A DNA stretch of 64,000 nucleotides from Microcoleus sp. bin48.metabat.b7b8b9.023. Lineage in GTDB: Bacteria > Cyanobacteriota > Cyanobacteriia > Cyanobacteriales > Microcoleaceae. Positions 35,552 to 44,461 of this stretch are shown one piece after another; within the stretch, counting starts at the first letter, position 1; each line of letters begins with the position of its first letter. The stretch is from contig NZ_JAAFKG010000019.1 in NCBI RefSeq assembly GCF_013299185.1, forward strand, positions 41,133-105,132, written 5' to 3'. Made by a program: the position numbers and the translations under genes. The notes below the pieces were generated by a model. The model was not told where the DNA came from. It saw only the letters and a list, made by a program, of their open reading frames with translations, and made no database searches.

Positions 35552-38500
35552 ATGAAAATCCTCCACGGGACTTGGATTCCTCAAACACAAGAGAATTTTA
35601 TTCAAGCTGGAACGTTTTGTCTTTGGGTTGAAACCACTGAAAGGAAAAAACAGCCTGCTAAGGTTCATCCCCGACAATTGGAGACGGCACAGTTAACAGA
35701 GTTTCTAACGAAAGAAGCCGGGATTCAACTCGCACCAGCCAGCAATACAAGTGGGATGGGGCTAGAATACGCGATCGCCCATCGGTACTTTTTACTGCCC
35801 ACTGCCGATAACCAGCCGCTACCATCTTTAGAGTTAGCGCGATATTTAGAGACAGAATTACCCGAAACATTTGAGTTGGAGTATTGGGAAGTCGATTGTG
35901 CAGTCATCGCTACCCACACTTTGACTAAAGTATTGAACGATTTGCATTTTTTGGCCCTCTACGATTTAGCAGAAGTTCAGTTTGGTTCAGATTTGCTGTT
36001 TTGGTATCACTACACCCAATTTTTTAAGCAAATTGTTCTGAAAGATCATTATATTCCGGCGTTGCGCTATCGAGAAATTGCTCCGATCGCGATCGCACCC
36101 ATCGAAACATCCGAACCCGCCCAGAAAGCCACGCGCGGGCGCAAGAAAGCGGGTGAAACAAAAACAACCACAAAAACTCCAAAAACACCTGCCAAAATTC
36201 CACCCAGCTTTGATATTTATCCGGGATGGGAAATTGTCTCAGCACAGTACGAAACAGAGTTACAACGCTATGTTGAATGGATGCCTTTAGTTTGTGTGTC
36301 CGGTTTTCGGAAGATCCAGCTACAAGATACACCAAAGTTCTACGATCGCGAAATGTTGCTGCGTAATTTTTCAGAATGCGCGATCGCAGAAATTGTCACT
36401 CAAACTCCCATCCCAGCATCGTTTCAGATGAAGATTGAGGATTCTTTACTCGAAATCTGCTTTAACCAAACACAAAAAATTGCGCGAGTCAGCCTCGAAC
36501 AATACCGGCAATGGCAAACCTGGCGCGATCGCATTACGCGCAATCAATCTGCTGACTCATTCTCCCTCTGCTTTCAATTACAATCCCCCGAAAACCCCGA
36601 ACAGCCTTGGGTGTTAGAGTTTCAGGTGGCGGCAAAACAAGACCCATCTCTGCGGGTGCCGTTGCAGGATTATTGGCGATCGCGATCGACTCAACAAAAA
36701 CAGTTGCAAACACAATTCGGCGACAACTTTGAACAACATCTGCTGACAAATCTCGGCTACGCTGCGCGCATTTATCCCCAACTTTGGCAGGGGCTAGAAA
36801 CAGACAAACCCGCTAACATTTCCCTCAACGTAGATGATGCTTTTACCTTCCTCAGCGAGTCCGCTTGGGTATTAGAAGATGCTGGATATAAAGTGATTGT
36901 CCCCGCTTGGTGGACGCCGAAGGGACGGCAGCGGGCGAAGATTCGCCTGCAAGTCAAAGGAAAGGGCAGTAAAAGCGCTGCAATCAAAGGCAAGGGATTG
37001 TTTTCGGCAAATTCCTTGGTGGAATATCAGTATGAATTGGCGATCGGAGGCGAAAGAGTTAGCGAACAAGAATGGCAGGCGTTAGTTAATAGTAAAACGC
37101 CGTTAGTACAGTTCCGAGGACAATGGATGGAACTGGACAAAGATAAAATGCAGGAGATGCTGAATTTTTGGCAAAAACATCGCGAAGAGAATCCCGATGT
37201 CAGCTTGATTGACTTTATGAAGTTGACGGCAGAAGGAGAAGCTAGTGAAGATTTGGAGGTGGAGCGCGATCGCGCTTTATCGGATATGTTGGAGAAGCTG
37301 CACGACAAGAGTCGGCTAGAGTTGATTGCAGATCCAGTAAGCTTTCAAGGCAAACTCCGGGATTATCAAAAGCGCGGTGTTTCTTGGTTGAGCTATTTGG
37401 AAAGCCTTGGATTAAATGGCTGTCTTGCCGACGATATGGGTTTGGGTAAATCGGCGCAGGTAATTGCTAGATTGTTGCAGGAAAGAGAAGTTTTATCTAC
37501 TACCAAAGAGACGGAACAAGGAACGGAAAAGAAGAGAAAAAAAGAGACAGCAAATGCAATTTTACCGACGCTGCTAATTGCGCCAACCTCCGTAGTTGGC
37601 AACTGGCAAAAGGAAATGGAAAAATTTGCTCCAGAATTGCGATCGCTGATTCACCACGGCCCTCAACGTTTGCAAGATGCCAAAGCATTTAAAGCTGCCG
37701 TCCAAGATTGTGATATGTTGATTACTTCCTTTACCTTGGCGCGCAAAGATGAGAAGCTGTTGAGCAGCGTAGCGTGGCATCGCGTGGTAATTGATGAAGC
37801 CCAGAATATTAAAAATCCGAAAGCCGCGCAAACCAAGGCGATTTTAAAGTTACCCGCTACCCATCGACTAGCATTGACTGGAACACCTGTCGAAAATCGC
37901 TTGTTGGATTTATGGTCAATTTTTAACTTCCTCAATCCCGGATATTTGGGAAAAGAGGCGCAGTTTCGGAAAATGTTTGAATTACCGATTCAAAAACATG
38001 GTAGTCGCACGCAATCAGCCGCGCTCAAAAAATTAGTAGAACCTTTTATCCTGCGCCGTCTGAAAACCGACAAGTCAATTATTCAGGATCTCCCCGACAA
38101 AGTTGAGCAAAAGCTCTACTGCAATCTCACCCGCGAGCAAGCTTCGCTTTATGAAGCCATTGTCAAAGAGATAGAGGAAGAAATTGACGCGGCTGAAGGC
38201 ATGAAGCGCAAGGGGATGATTTTGGCAACGCTGCTGAAGTTAAAGCAAATTTGCAACCATCCCCGCCAGTTTTTGCAGGATGAAAGTGAGTTTACACCAG
38301 AGCGATCGCACAAACTGGAACGGCTGATCGAGATGATTGAGGAAGTCAAAGCCGAAGGTGAAAGTTTATTAGTATTTACGCAGTTTACAGAATTGGGAAG
38401 TGCGTTGGAAAAATACATCAAACAAACCCTACATTACAACACTTATTACATCCACGGCGGAACCAGTCGCGAAAAACGGGAACGGATGATTTCAGAGTTC

Positions 38501-38848
38501 CAAGATCCAGAATCAGAACCTTCGGTATTTATTCTATCACTGAAAGCCGGCGGTGTGGGAATTACCCTAACAAAAGCCAATCATGTATTCCATTTCGATC
38601 GCTGGTGGAATCCGGCGGTAGAAGATCAGGCAACGGATCGGGCGTTTCGGATCGGGCAGGAAAAAAATGTGTTCGTGCATAAGTTTGTAGCAATTGGCAC
38701 TTTGGAAGAAAAGATTGACCAAATGATTGAGGACAAAAAGAAATTGGCAGGCTCAATTATTGGTGCTGATGAATCCTGGTTGACAGAGTTGGATAATGAG
38801 GCATTTAAGAATTTAATTAGGCTCAATAAAAATGCAGTTTTAGATTAG
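35552..38848 (+). CDS. SNF2-family helicase/ATPase
   Basis: 1098 residues. The C-terminal ~500 residues are a SNF2-type ATPase: Walker A DDMGLGKSAQ, DEAQ box (DEAQNIKNPKA), LTGTPVENRL, and motifs V-VI in SLKAGGVGITLTKANHVFHF and ATDRAFRIGQ. The N-terminal ~600 residues match the bacterial SNF2-associated region (DUF3670 type), with a Lys/Thr/Pro-rich linker near residue 195. Such enzymes move along or remodel nucleic acid-protein complexes. The next gene, a SWIM zinc finger protein, follows after 15 nt and is a known frequent companion, so the two probably act together. Confidence 0.93.
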   Translation: MKILHGTWIPQTQENFIQAGTFCLWVETTERKKQPAKVHPRQLETAQLTEFLTKEAGIQLAPASNTSGMGLEYAIAHRYFLLPTADNQPLPSLELARYLETELPETFELEYWEVDCAVIATHTLTKVLNDLHFLALYDLAEVQFGSDLLFWYHYTQFFKQIVLKDHYIPALRYREIAPIAIAPIETSEPAQKATRGRKKAGETKTTTKTPKTPAKIPPSFDIYPGWEIVSAQYETELQRYVEWMPLVCVSGFRKIQLQDTPKFYDREMLLRNFSECAIAEIVTQTPIPASFQMKIEDSLLEICFNQTQKIARVSLEQYRQWQTWRDRITRNQSADSFSLCFQLQSPENPEQPWVLEFQVAAKQDPSLRVPLQDYWRSRSTQQKQLQTQFGDNFEQHLLTNLGYAARIYPQLWQGLETDKPANISLNVDDAFTFLSESAWVLEDAGYKVIVPAWWTPKGRQRAKIRLQVKGKGSKSAAIKGKGLFSANSLVEYQYELAIGGERVSEQEWQALVNSKTPLVQFRGQWMELDKDKMQEMLNFWQKHREENPDVSLIDFMKLTAEGEASEDLEVERDRALSDMLEKLHDKSRLELIADPVSFQGKLRDYQKRGVSWLSYLESLGLNGCLADDMGLGKSAQVIARLLQEREVLSTTKETEQGTEKKRKKETANAILPTLLIAPTSVVGNWQKEMEKFAPELRSLIHHGPQRLQDAKAFKAAVQDCDMLITSFTLARKDEKLLSSVAWHRVVIDEAQNIKNPKAAQTKAILKLPATHRLALTGTPVENRLLDLWSIFNFLNPGYLGKEAQFRKMFELPIQKHGSRTQSAALKKLVEPFILRRLKTDKSIIQDLPDKVEQKLYCNLTREQASLYEAIVKEIEEEIDAAEGMKRKGMILATLLKLKQICNHPRQFLQDESEFTPERSHKLERLIEMIEEVKAEGESLLVFTQFTELGSALEKYIKQTLHYNTYYIHGGTSREKRERMISEFQDPESEPSVFILSLKAGGVGITLTKANHVFHFDRWWNPAVEDQATDRAFRIGQEKNVFVHKFVAIGTLEEKIDQMIEDKKKLAGSIIGADESWLTELDNEAFKNLIRLNKNAVLD

Positions 38849-38863
38849 GAGAAAATCAAAAAT

Positions 38864-39694
38864 ATGCCACAATTTACTCGGACTTGGTGGGGCAACAAAT
38901 TTATCGAGGCGCTGGAAAGATTTACCGATTCTGGGCGTCTCGGGCGGGGACGTTCCTATGCACGAAATGGTAAGGTAAAGAGCTTTAAAATGAATGATGG
39001 CTTAGTGATGGCAGAAGTCAGGGGTTCGGTGAATCCTTATTTTGGAGTTTATAAGGAGCCGCTGTACAAAACTAAAATTGAGTTTGAGCCGATTAGTCAG
39101 GCAAAGTGGCAAGTGGCGATCGCCCAAATGGCATCAAAAGCCAGCTTCATTTCCCGCCTGCTGCTCAACGAAATGCCCGACAACATTGAAAACGCTTTCT
39201 CACCCCTCGGATTGCACCTGTTACCCAGCAGCCGCGAGGACTTTAAAACCACTTGCTCTTGCCCAGACTATAGCAATCCCTGCAAACATATTGCGGGAGT
39301 CTATTATCTGGTGGCCGCCGAATTGGACAAAGATCCATTTTTGTTGTTTGAATTGCGCGGACTTTCTAAGGAAGTGCTGCACCGCGAATTAGCAAAAACG
39401 CCCTTGGGCTTGGCGCTTTCTGCCGAGTTAACGGCGGATTCAGTCGAGCCTGTGGCGGTGGATTCCTATTACACGCAGGCGATCGCCAATGAGGCGCCAA
39501 CCGTCAGCCTGAGAGAGTTTTGGCACGGTGCGAAGCGGTTGCCGCAGACGATTGAGGTGGGCGTGCAAAGTGGCGTAAGTGCGATCGTGGTGAAGAAACA
39601 GGGAGATTTTCCGCCGTTTTGGCAGAAGGATGGTTCGTTTATTGAGGCGATGGAAGAGCTGTATATGCGGGTGAAAACGAAGAATAAACTGTAG
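38864..39694 (+). CDS. SWIM zinc finger protein
   Basis: 276 residues. The zinc motif CSCPDYSNPCKH (CxCx6CxH, near residue 128) defines the SWIM fold, which binds DNA or proteins. The N-terminal FTRTWWGNKFIEALERFTDS and GRGRSYARNGKVKSF are typical of the SWIM partners of bacterial SNF2 ATPases. It starts 15 nt after the helicase stop with GGAG upstream, so it is the second gene of a two-gene operon. Confidence 0.9.
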   Translation: MPQFTRTWWGNKFIEALERFTDSGRLGRGRSYARNGKVKSFKMNDGLVMAEVRGSVNPYFGVYKEPLYKTKIEFEPISQAKWQVAIAQMASKASFISRLLLNEMPDNIENAFSPLGLHLLPSSREDFKTTCSCPDYSNPCKHIAGVYYLVAAELDKDPFLLFELRGLSKEVLHRELAKTPLGLALSAELTADSVEPVAVDSYYTQAIANEAPTVSLREFWHGAKRLPQTIEVGVQSGVSAIVVKKQGDFPPFWQKDGSFIEAMEELYMRVKTKNKL

Positions 39695-39733
39695 GATTGC
39701 TGATTAACATCATGTCCGGTACCGCAATAAGCA

Positions 39734-39832
39734 AGGTTCGTAGTGCGGACTTCAGTCCGCATTTTAAGAGCGGACTGAAGTCCGCACTACGAACCATTTT
39801 TGTTAAGGTAATCGATCGGAAAAGATATGAAT
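39734..39832. repeat. Family D hairpin with conserved tail
   Basis: GTTCGTAGTGCGGACTTCAG inverted around a short loop (to 39795), followed by the TTTTTGTTAAGGTAATCGAT tail also seen near 2.03 and 51.49 kb. Confidence 0.8.
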
Positions 39833-39938
39833 TAACTTCTACACAAAGACTCAAAGGCGCAAAAAGTTTGTTTTCGGCAACAACTAAAAAATGTACATTC
39901 ATACTCCTGTTCAGCAGCGCCAAAATCTGTTACCTAAT

Positions 39939-40670
39939 TTAGAGCGCGTGCCGGATAAGTTGCTGCAAAAAATTGGCAGCCGACAAGTCTGAACATGGCT
40001 CCGTATAGTTGGGATTTTGTGCAGCCTGTTTGCGATCGGTCACTAAAAAGCAAGCAGCCGTGAAATGCCTTTCCCGCACCATCTTCTGACAAAACAGTTC
40101 ATAGCGTTTAGCATAGCTGGCCCCTCTAAACTCTGGCAGAACCGTGAAATGCGGTTCAGCAACCTGTACCGGGGTGTGCGAGGCAGGACAGTCTTCCAAA
40201 ACAAACAGATATCCCAACCACGGTGGCGGAGGTGCTGCGCCAAACACCCCTTCCCGGTAAGCTGTCCAGATGTCGAGAGCAGCCCCCATCGCTTCTTCTG
40301 TGCGGTTGTTGAAGTTGTTGCCAAAGCTGCCAACCTGGCTCTTCAACTCGATGACTACTTTGAGTTGCCGTTTTTGAGGGTTTACCACCAAAAAGTCGTA
40401 CATCTTCGTCGGGCCAAAGAACCCCGGTATAACGGTTAGGCTTTTTTTAACGTGGATATGGTTTTGAGGCACACCTGCAGCCAGCAAGAAATTAGTCAGC
40501 GTCAGGATGAAACCGTCCATCTGCTTGCCGCCTGTCACCGCACTGCGGTTCCCTTGGTCAATCTTGCCAGCTAGCACCTGGGCTTGTGCCTGGGCGATGC
40601 GGGTATCCCAGAAACCCTGCACCGCTTCCTGGAACACATCATTGGGGATAATGGGTGTCTGTCCAGTCAT
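39939..40670 (-). CDS. PaeR7I-family type II restriction endonuclease
   Basis: 243 residues. It resembles PaeR7I/XhoI-type enzymes, which cut CTCGAG. The PD-(D/E)XK core is visible as D92 in KMYDFLVV and E108/K110 in VVIELKSQVG, followed by the family-typical SFGNNFNNRTEEAMGAALD. The start overlaps the methyltransferase stop in ATGA, so the pair is translationally coupled and the methylase is made first. Specificity for CTCGAG is from family knowledge. Confidence 0.88.
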   Translation of the reverse strand: MTGQTPIIPNDVFQEAVQGFWDTRIAQAQAQVLAGKIDQGNRSAVTGGKQMDGFILTLTNFLLAAGVPQNHIHVKKSLTVIPGFFGPTKMYDFLVVNPQKRQLKVVIELKSQVGSFGNNFNNRTEEAMGAALDIWTAYREGVFGAAPPPPWLGYLFVLEDCPASHTPVQVAEPHFTVLPEFRGASYAKRYELFCQKMVRERHFTAACFLVTDRKQAAQNPNYTEPCSDLSAANFLQQLIRHAL

Positions 40671-41713
40671 TGAGCAACCTCCCCCATCAATCCGTCATAG
40701 ACTACGCGCAAGCCATACGTCTCCTGCATCCGTTTCAGCGCTAGCTGATGGTAAGTTGGCTCAACATCTACCCCGATACTGTTGCGCCCCCAGTTGGCGG
40801 CGGCGACGCAGGTTGTTCCTGTCCCCATAAATGGGTCAAGTACCGTGTCCCCAGCAAAAGAAAACATCCGCACCAGCCTTTCTGCTAGTTCCAAAGGATA
40901 CGGGGCGGGGTGTTGCTTGGTGGAAGCGCCTTTGATATCCTGCCAAATTTGTTGAAACCACTGTCGGTGAAGAGTTTCCGGTATCACGGACAATACTCGT
41001 GCTGTCAGGCTGGGACTGCGGTAGCCGCCCGGTTTGCGCTGCATCAGGATAAATTCGATGTCGTTTTTGATGACGCCTCCGGGCTCGTAAGGTTTGCCGA
41101 GAAAACTGGTGCCGTTTCCTGCTGCTTCTAGAGAAGCATTGGCGATTTTGTACCAGATAATCGGTGCGAGGTTATCAAATCCCAAATGGCGACAGTGTTC
41201 CTGAATACTCGCGTGCAGGGGAAATACCATGTGCCTGCCAAAACGCCGGCGCGCAACACAGACATCGCCCACCACAATCACCAGCCGTCCGCCGGGGACT
41301 AAAACACGCCATATTTGCTGCCATACTCGATCGATCTCTTGCAAAAACTGTTCGTAGTCTGCTATTTCCCCAAGCTGGTTTGGGTTTTTAAGATATTCTT
41401 TTAAATTCCAGTACGGGGGCGATGTGACTACCAGATGCACGCTTTCATCGGGAATATCTGTCAAATTTCGGCTATCGCCCTGTAGCAGAGAATGGAAAGA
41501 TGGCAAGCTTTGCACCCGATGCTGAATTTCCTCGATCAACGCTGCATTTTTGCTAATAGCAGGAATGGCACGCTGTTCGTCTGCTGCTAGTAATGCCGCT
41601 GCTTCCTCGGGTACAAGGCTTCGATCCTGTAGCGCTTGTTTCAACGGTTCGGCTGATTCGCGAGACCGAAACCGCGTTGAAATATTAACCTTGCTTAAAC
41701 TCGAAGACTTCAT
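40667..41713 (-). CDS. Beta-class DNA methyltransferase (PaeR7I-like system)
   Basis: 348 residues. Catalytic motif IV is SPPYWNLKEY (98-107) and SAM-binding motif I is LDPFMGTGTTCVAA (from 292): the motif order IV before I is that of beta-class N4-cytosine or N6-adenine methylases. It protects the host from the overlapping downstream endonuclease. The N-terminal ~75 residues are helical and may contact DNA. SPPY is commonest in N4-cytosine enzymes, whereas the known PaeR7I methylase modifies adenine, so the modified base is open. Confidence 0.88.
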   Translation of the reverse strand: MKSSSLSKVNISTRFRSRESAEPLKQALQDRSLVPEEAAALLAADEQRAIPAISKNAALIEEIQHRVQSLPSFHSLLQGDSRNLTDIPDESVHLVVTSPPYWNLKEYLKNPNQLGEIADYEQFLQEIDRVWQQIWRVLVPGGRLVIVVGDVCVARRRFGRHMVFPLHASIQEHCRHLGFDNLAPIIWYKIANASLEAAGNGTSFLGKPYEPGGVIKNDIEFILMQRKPGGYRSPSLTARVLSVIPETLHRQWFQQIWQDIKGASTKQHPAPYPLELAERLVRMFSFAGDTVLDPFMGTGTTCVAAANWGRNSIGVDVEPTYHQLALKRMQETYGLRVVYDGLMGEVAQ

Positions 41714-42066
41714 ACATTTGGTCGAATAATCACGTTCATCATATCAGCTTTACCAGCAATAAAAATTATCATATCCTGAATACAAACCAAACCTACTGTT
41801 GCAAAAATTATTTGAATTAGGATAAATTTCCCTTCGAGCTATGGATTTGAGTGCGCGATAAAGCTTGAGTCAGCATCTCAAAATCCCCGTGCTTGGAAAT
41901 CTGCGACTCGTAGCAGCAACATAAGCCGAAACTGTCCGGAGCGCAATTACCTATCTGCGAACTATGATTGTATCAAGCTCTCTTCTACGGTTACAAAACT
42001 TAGTTCATCCCATCCTCGTTTTATAGTAATTTTTACCTATATTTTACTAAAAAACAAGGGTGAATT
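41714..42066. other. Divergent gap without gene
   Basis: About 350 bp of AT-rich DNA between the restriction-modification operon and the lipoxygenase gene. It must hold both promoters. No repeat family member and no credible small frame are seen. Confidence 0.6.
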
Positions 42067-42072
42067 TTGATA

Positions 42073-43788
42073 ATGGTAAAAATCATGAAACCTTCCCTTC
42101 CTCAAGACGATGCGAACAAACAACAGCGCAGCGATTACTTAAATCGCCAGCAACAAGATTACCAATTTGACTATAACAGTTTATCGCCTTTGGCATTATT
42201 GAAAACCGTGCCAGCGATCGAGAATTTTTCGAGCGATTATATTGGAGAACGGATATTAGCAACCTCTGAACTTGCTGTAAATATGTTGGCAGTCCGGGCG
42301 AGATCTTTTCTAGATCCTCTCGACGAGCTCCAAGACTATGAAGACTTCTTTCCTGTGATCCGGCTGCCTCAAGTTGCCAAGACTTACCAAACCGATCGCT
42401 CTTTTGCCGAACAGCGGTTGTCTGGGGCAAATCCGATGGTACTTCGTCTCTTAAGTGCCACCGACCCCCGGGCAGAAATCGTCACAAAACTCGACAGCAA
42501 GCAGCCATTATTGGAACTTGCCAGACTGTTACGGGAAAAAAGTATTTATATTGCCGACTACACAGGTACCGATCCAAACTATCGCGCACCTTCTCGAATT
42601 CAAGGAGGAACCTACGAAAAGGGCAGGAAATACTTGCCGAAACCCCGTGCTTTCTTCGCTTGGCGGTGGACTGGAGTGCGCGATCGCGGTGAACTGGTAC
42701 CCATTGCGATCCAACTAGACCCCAAACCGGGCAGCCGTGTCTACACGCCGTCAGATCCGCCACTCAATTGGTTATTTGCCAAACTCTGCGTCCAAGTAGC
42801 AGATGCCAATCACCACGAAATGAGTTCGCATTTAGGTCGAACCCATCTAGTTATGGAACCAATTGCGATCGTCACAGCGCGACAGTTAGCTGAAAATCAT
42901 CCCCTCAGCTTATTGCTCAAACCCCACTTTCGCTTCATGTTGACCAACAACAATCTCGCACGCACTCAGTTGATCGCCCCTGGAGGCCCCGTCGATGAGT
43001 TGCTGGCAGGAACCTTGCCAGAGACAATAGAGATCGGTAGAGAAGCCTGCACTAACTGGAGTCTGGATCAATTTGCCTTCCCAACGGAACTAAAAAATCG
43101 CGGAATGGACAACACAACTCAACTACCTCACTACCCTTACCGAGATGATGGATTGCTGCTGTGGAACGCGATTAAAACCTTTGTCTCCGGCTATCTCAAA
43201 TACTTTTACCCGACAAAGCAGAAACTTACCGATGATACCGAACTGCAACGCTGGGCCCAAGAATTATCCTCCCAGACAGGAGGTAAAGTCAAAGGAATGC
43301 CACAGCGCATTGAGGATGTTCAACAATTGATTGATATTGTCACAACCGTGATTTTTACCTGCGGGCCCCAGCATTCTGCTGTGAATTATACCCAGCATCA
43401 ATACATGAGTTTTGCTGCCAATATGCCTTTGGCTGCCTACCGCGATATTCCGGCAATTAACAAGTCAGAGATTCCCGAAGTAATTACGGAAATGAAAATT
43501 TTACAGTTGCTTCCGCCCTACAAAAAAACGGCCGAACAACTGCAAATTTTGTTTACTCTGTCAGCTTATAAATATGACCGCTTGGGTTATTACGATAAAT
43601 CTTTCCGAGAACTCTATCGTGCCACCTTCGACGAAGTTTTTGAAGGTACTCCGATCCAACAGTTAGTCAAACAGTTCCAGCAAGATTTGAATGTGGCAGA
43701 ACAGAAGATAGATCAGAACAATAAAAAGCGATTAGTGCCATATATTGCTCTCAAACCTTCTTTAGTGATCAATAGCATCAGCATCTAA
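42073..43788 (+). CDS. Lipoxygenase (no PLAT domain)
   Basis: 571 residues from ATG 42073 (an in-frame TTG lies at 42067). It is a non-heme iron dioxygenase of polyunsaturated fatty acids. All five expected iron ligands can be placed: two His in HHEMSSHLGRTHL (about 248 and 253), His and Asn in CGPQHSAVNYTQ (about 437-442), and the C-terminal Ile of NSISI. There is no N-terminal PLAT/C2 domain, as in many bacterial lipoxygenases. The product position cannot be told. A fatty acid desaturase follows convergently 670 bp further. Confidence 0.93.
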   Translation: MVKIMKPSLPQDDANKQQRSDYLNRQQQDYQFDYNSLSPLALLKTVPAIENFSSDYIGERILATSELAVNMLAVRARSFLDPLDELQDYEDFFPVIRLPQVAKTYQTDRSFAEQRLSGANPMVLRLLSATDPRAEIVTKLDSKQPLLELARLLREKSIYIADYTGTDPNYRAPSRIQGGTYEKGRKYLPKPRAFFAWRWTGVRDRGELVPIAIQLDPKPGSRVYTPSDPPLNWLFAKLCVQVADANHHEMSSHLGRTHLVMEPIAIVTARQLAENHPLSLLLKPHFRFMLTNNNLARTQLIAPGGPVDELLAGTLPETIEIGREACTNWSLDQFAFPTELKNRGMDNTTQLPHYPYRDDGLLLWNAIKTFVSGYLKYFYPTKQKLTDDTELQRWAQELSSQTGGKVKGMPQRIEDVQQLIDIVTTVIFTCGPQHSAVNYTQHQYMSFAANMPLAAYRDIPAINKSEIPEVITEMKILQLLPPYKKTAEQLQILFTLSAYKYDRLGYYDKSFRELYRATFDEVFEGTPIQQLVKQFQQDLNVAEQKIDQNNKKRLVPYIALKPSLVINSISI

Positions 43789-43856
43789 TACCCAATTCGC
43801 GTGAAAAATCGCTGCTAAAATTCAGTGATTTTTCAGGCGATTCAAGCTCAAATAAT

Positions 43857-43930
43857 AATAGACATCTCCCATAATACTGTGAAACAGACATCCTGCCTGT
43901 TCAAGACTGTCTTTTTGGGAGATGTCTATT
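43857..43930. repeat. Inverted repeat downstream of the lipoxygenase gene
   Basis: AATAGACATCTCCCA at 43857-43871 is the exact complement of 43916-43930. The centre contains a second, weaker pair (AACAGACA...GACTGTCTT). It may be a small MITE and could also end lipoxygenase transcription. Confidence 0.7.
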
Positions 43931-44046
43931 ATCCCAGTCAATTCCCTGCACAACGCTTTGCCCGGAATCAAACAGGTTTGTATTGTCGTTCGCCCCAAAG
44001 TCCGCATCCATAAGTTTGAACTCTGAGTCCTCACTATCAACCAATA

Positions 44047-44302
44047 TATAGCGTTTCTCAAAAAGGTGAGGTATGACTGACAGCTTACATAACCGCTTGA
44101 ACGTATAGGGCCCAAGCCCAACAACATCCGCGAATCTTTCTGAGAACCAATATAGTTGACTTAAGACCAATCAGATTTGGTAAAAATGCCTGTATTCCTA
44201 TAAAATCGCGCTCGTAAGGATCGCAAATTAAATAATTTACACAAAGAAAGTGGGATGGGCGTCCCGCCCGTCTTTCCGGGACGGGCGGGACGCCCATCCC
44301 AC
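44047..44302. repeat. Family B element and a 23-bp perfect GC-rich hairpin
   Basis: Family B at 44047-44155. A separate palindrome at 44250-44302 pairs GTGGGATGGGCGTCCCGCCC with its complement (23 bp, 7-nt loop). Nothing in between looks coding. Confidence 0.8.
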
Positions 44303-44406
44303 GAACCATTAAATTGTAAGTTATTTAATTCTCATTCCTAAATTCATCAAAAAGCTGTAAGTCAACCGTATTGCACTATAAAACCAATCTTACGACATTA
44401 TATAAC

Positions 44407-44453
44407 TGTCAAAAATCCGTAGGTATGCAGTGCATACCTACGGATTTTTGACA
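44407..44453 (-). terminator. Long palindromic terminator of the desaturase gene
   Basis: TGTCAAAAATCCGTAGGTAT begins a palindrome of more than 20 bp that ends in ATTTTTGACA, 8 nt beyond the desaturase stop. A and T runs at both sides make it a likely bidirectional terminator. Confidence 0.8.
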
Positions 44454-44461
44454 TGGTTAAA

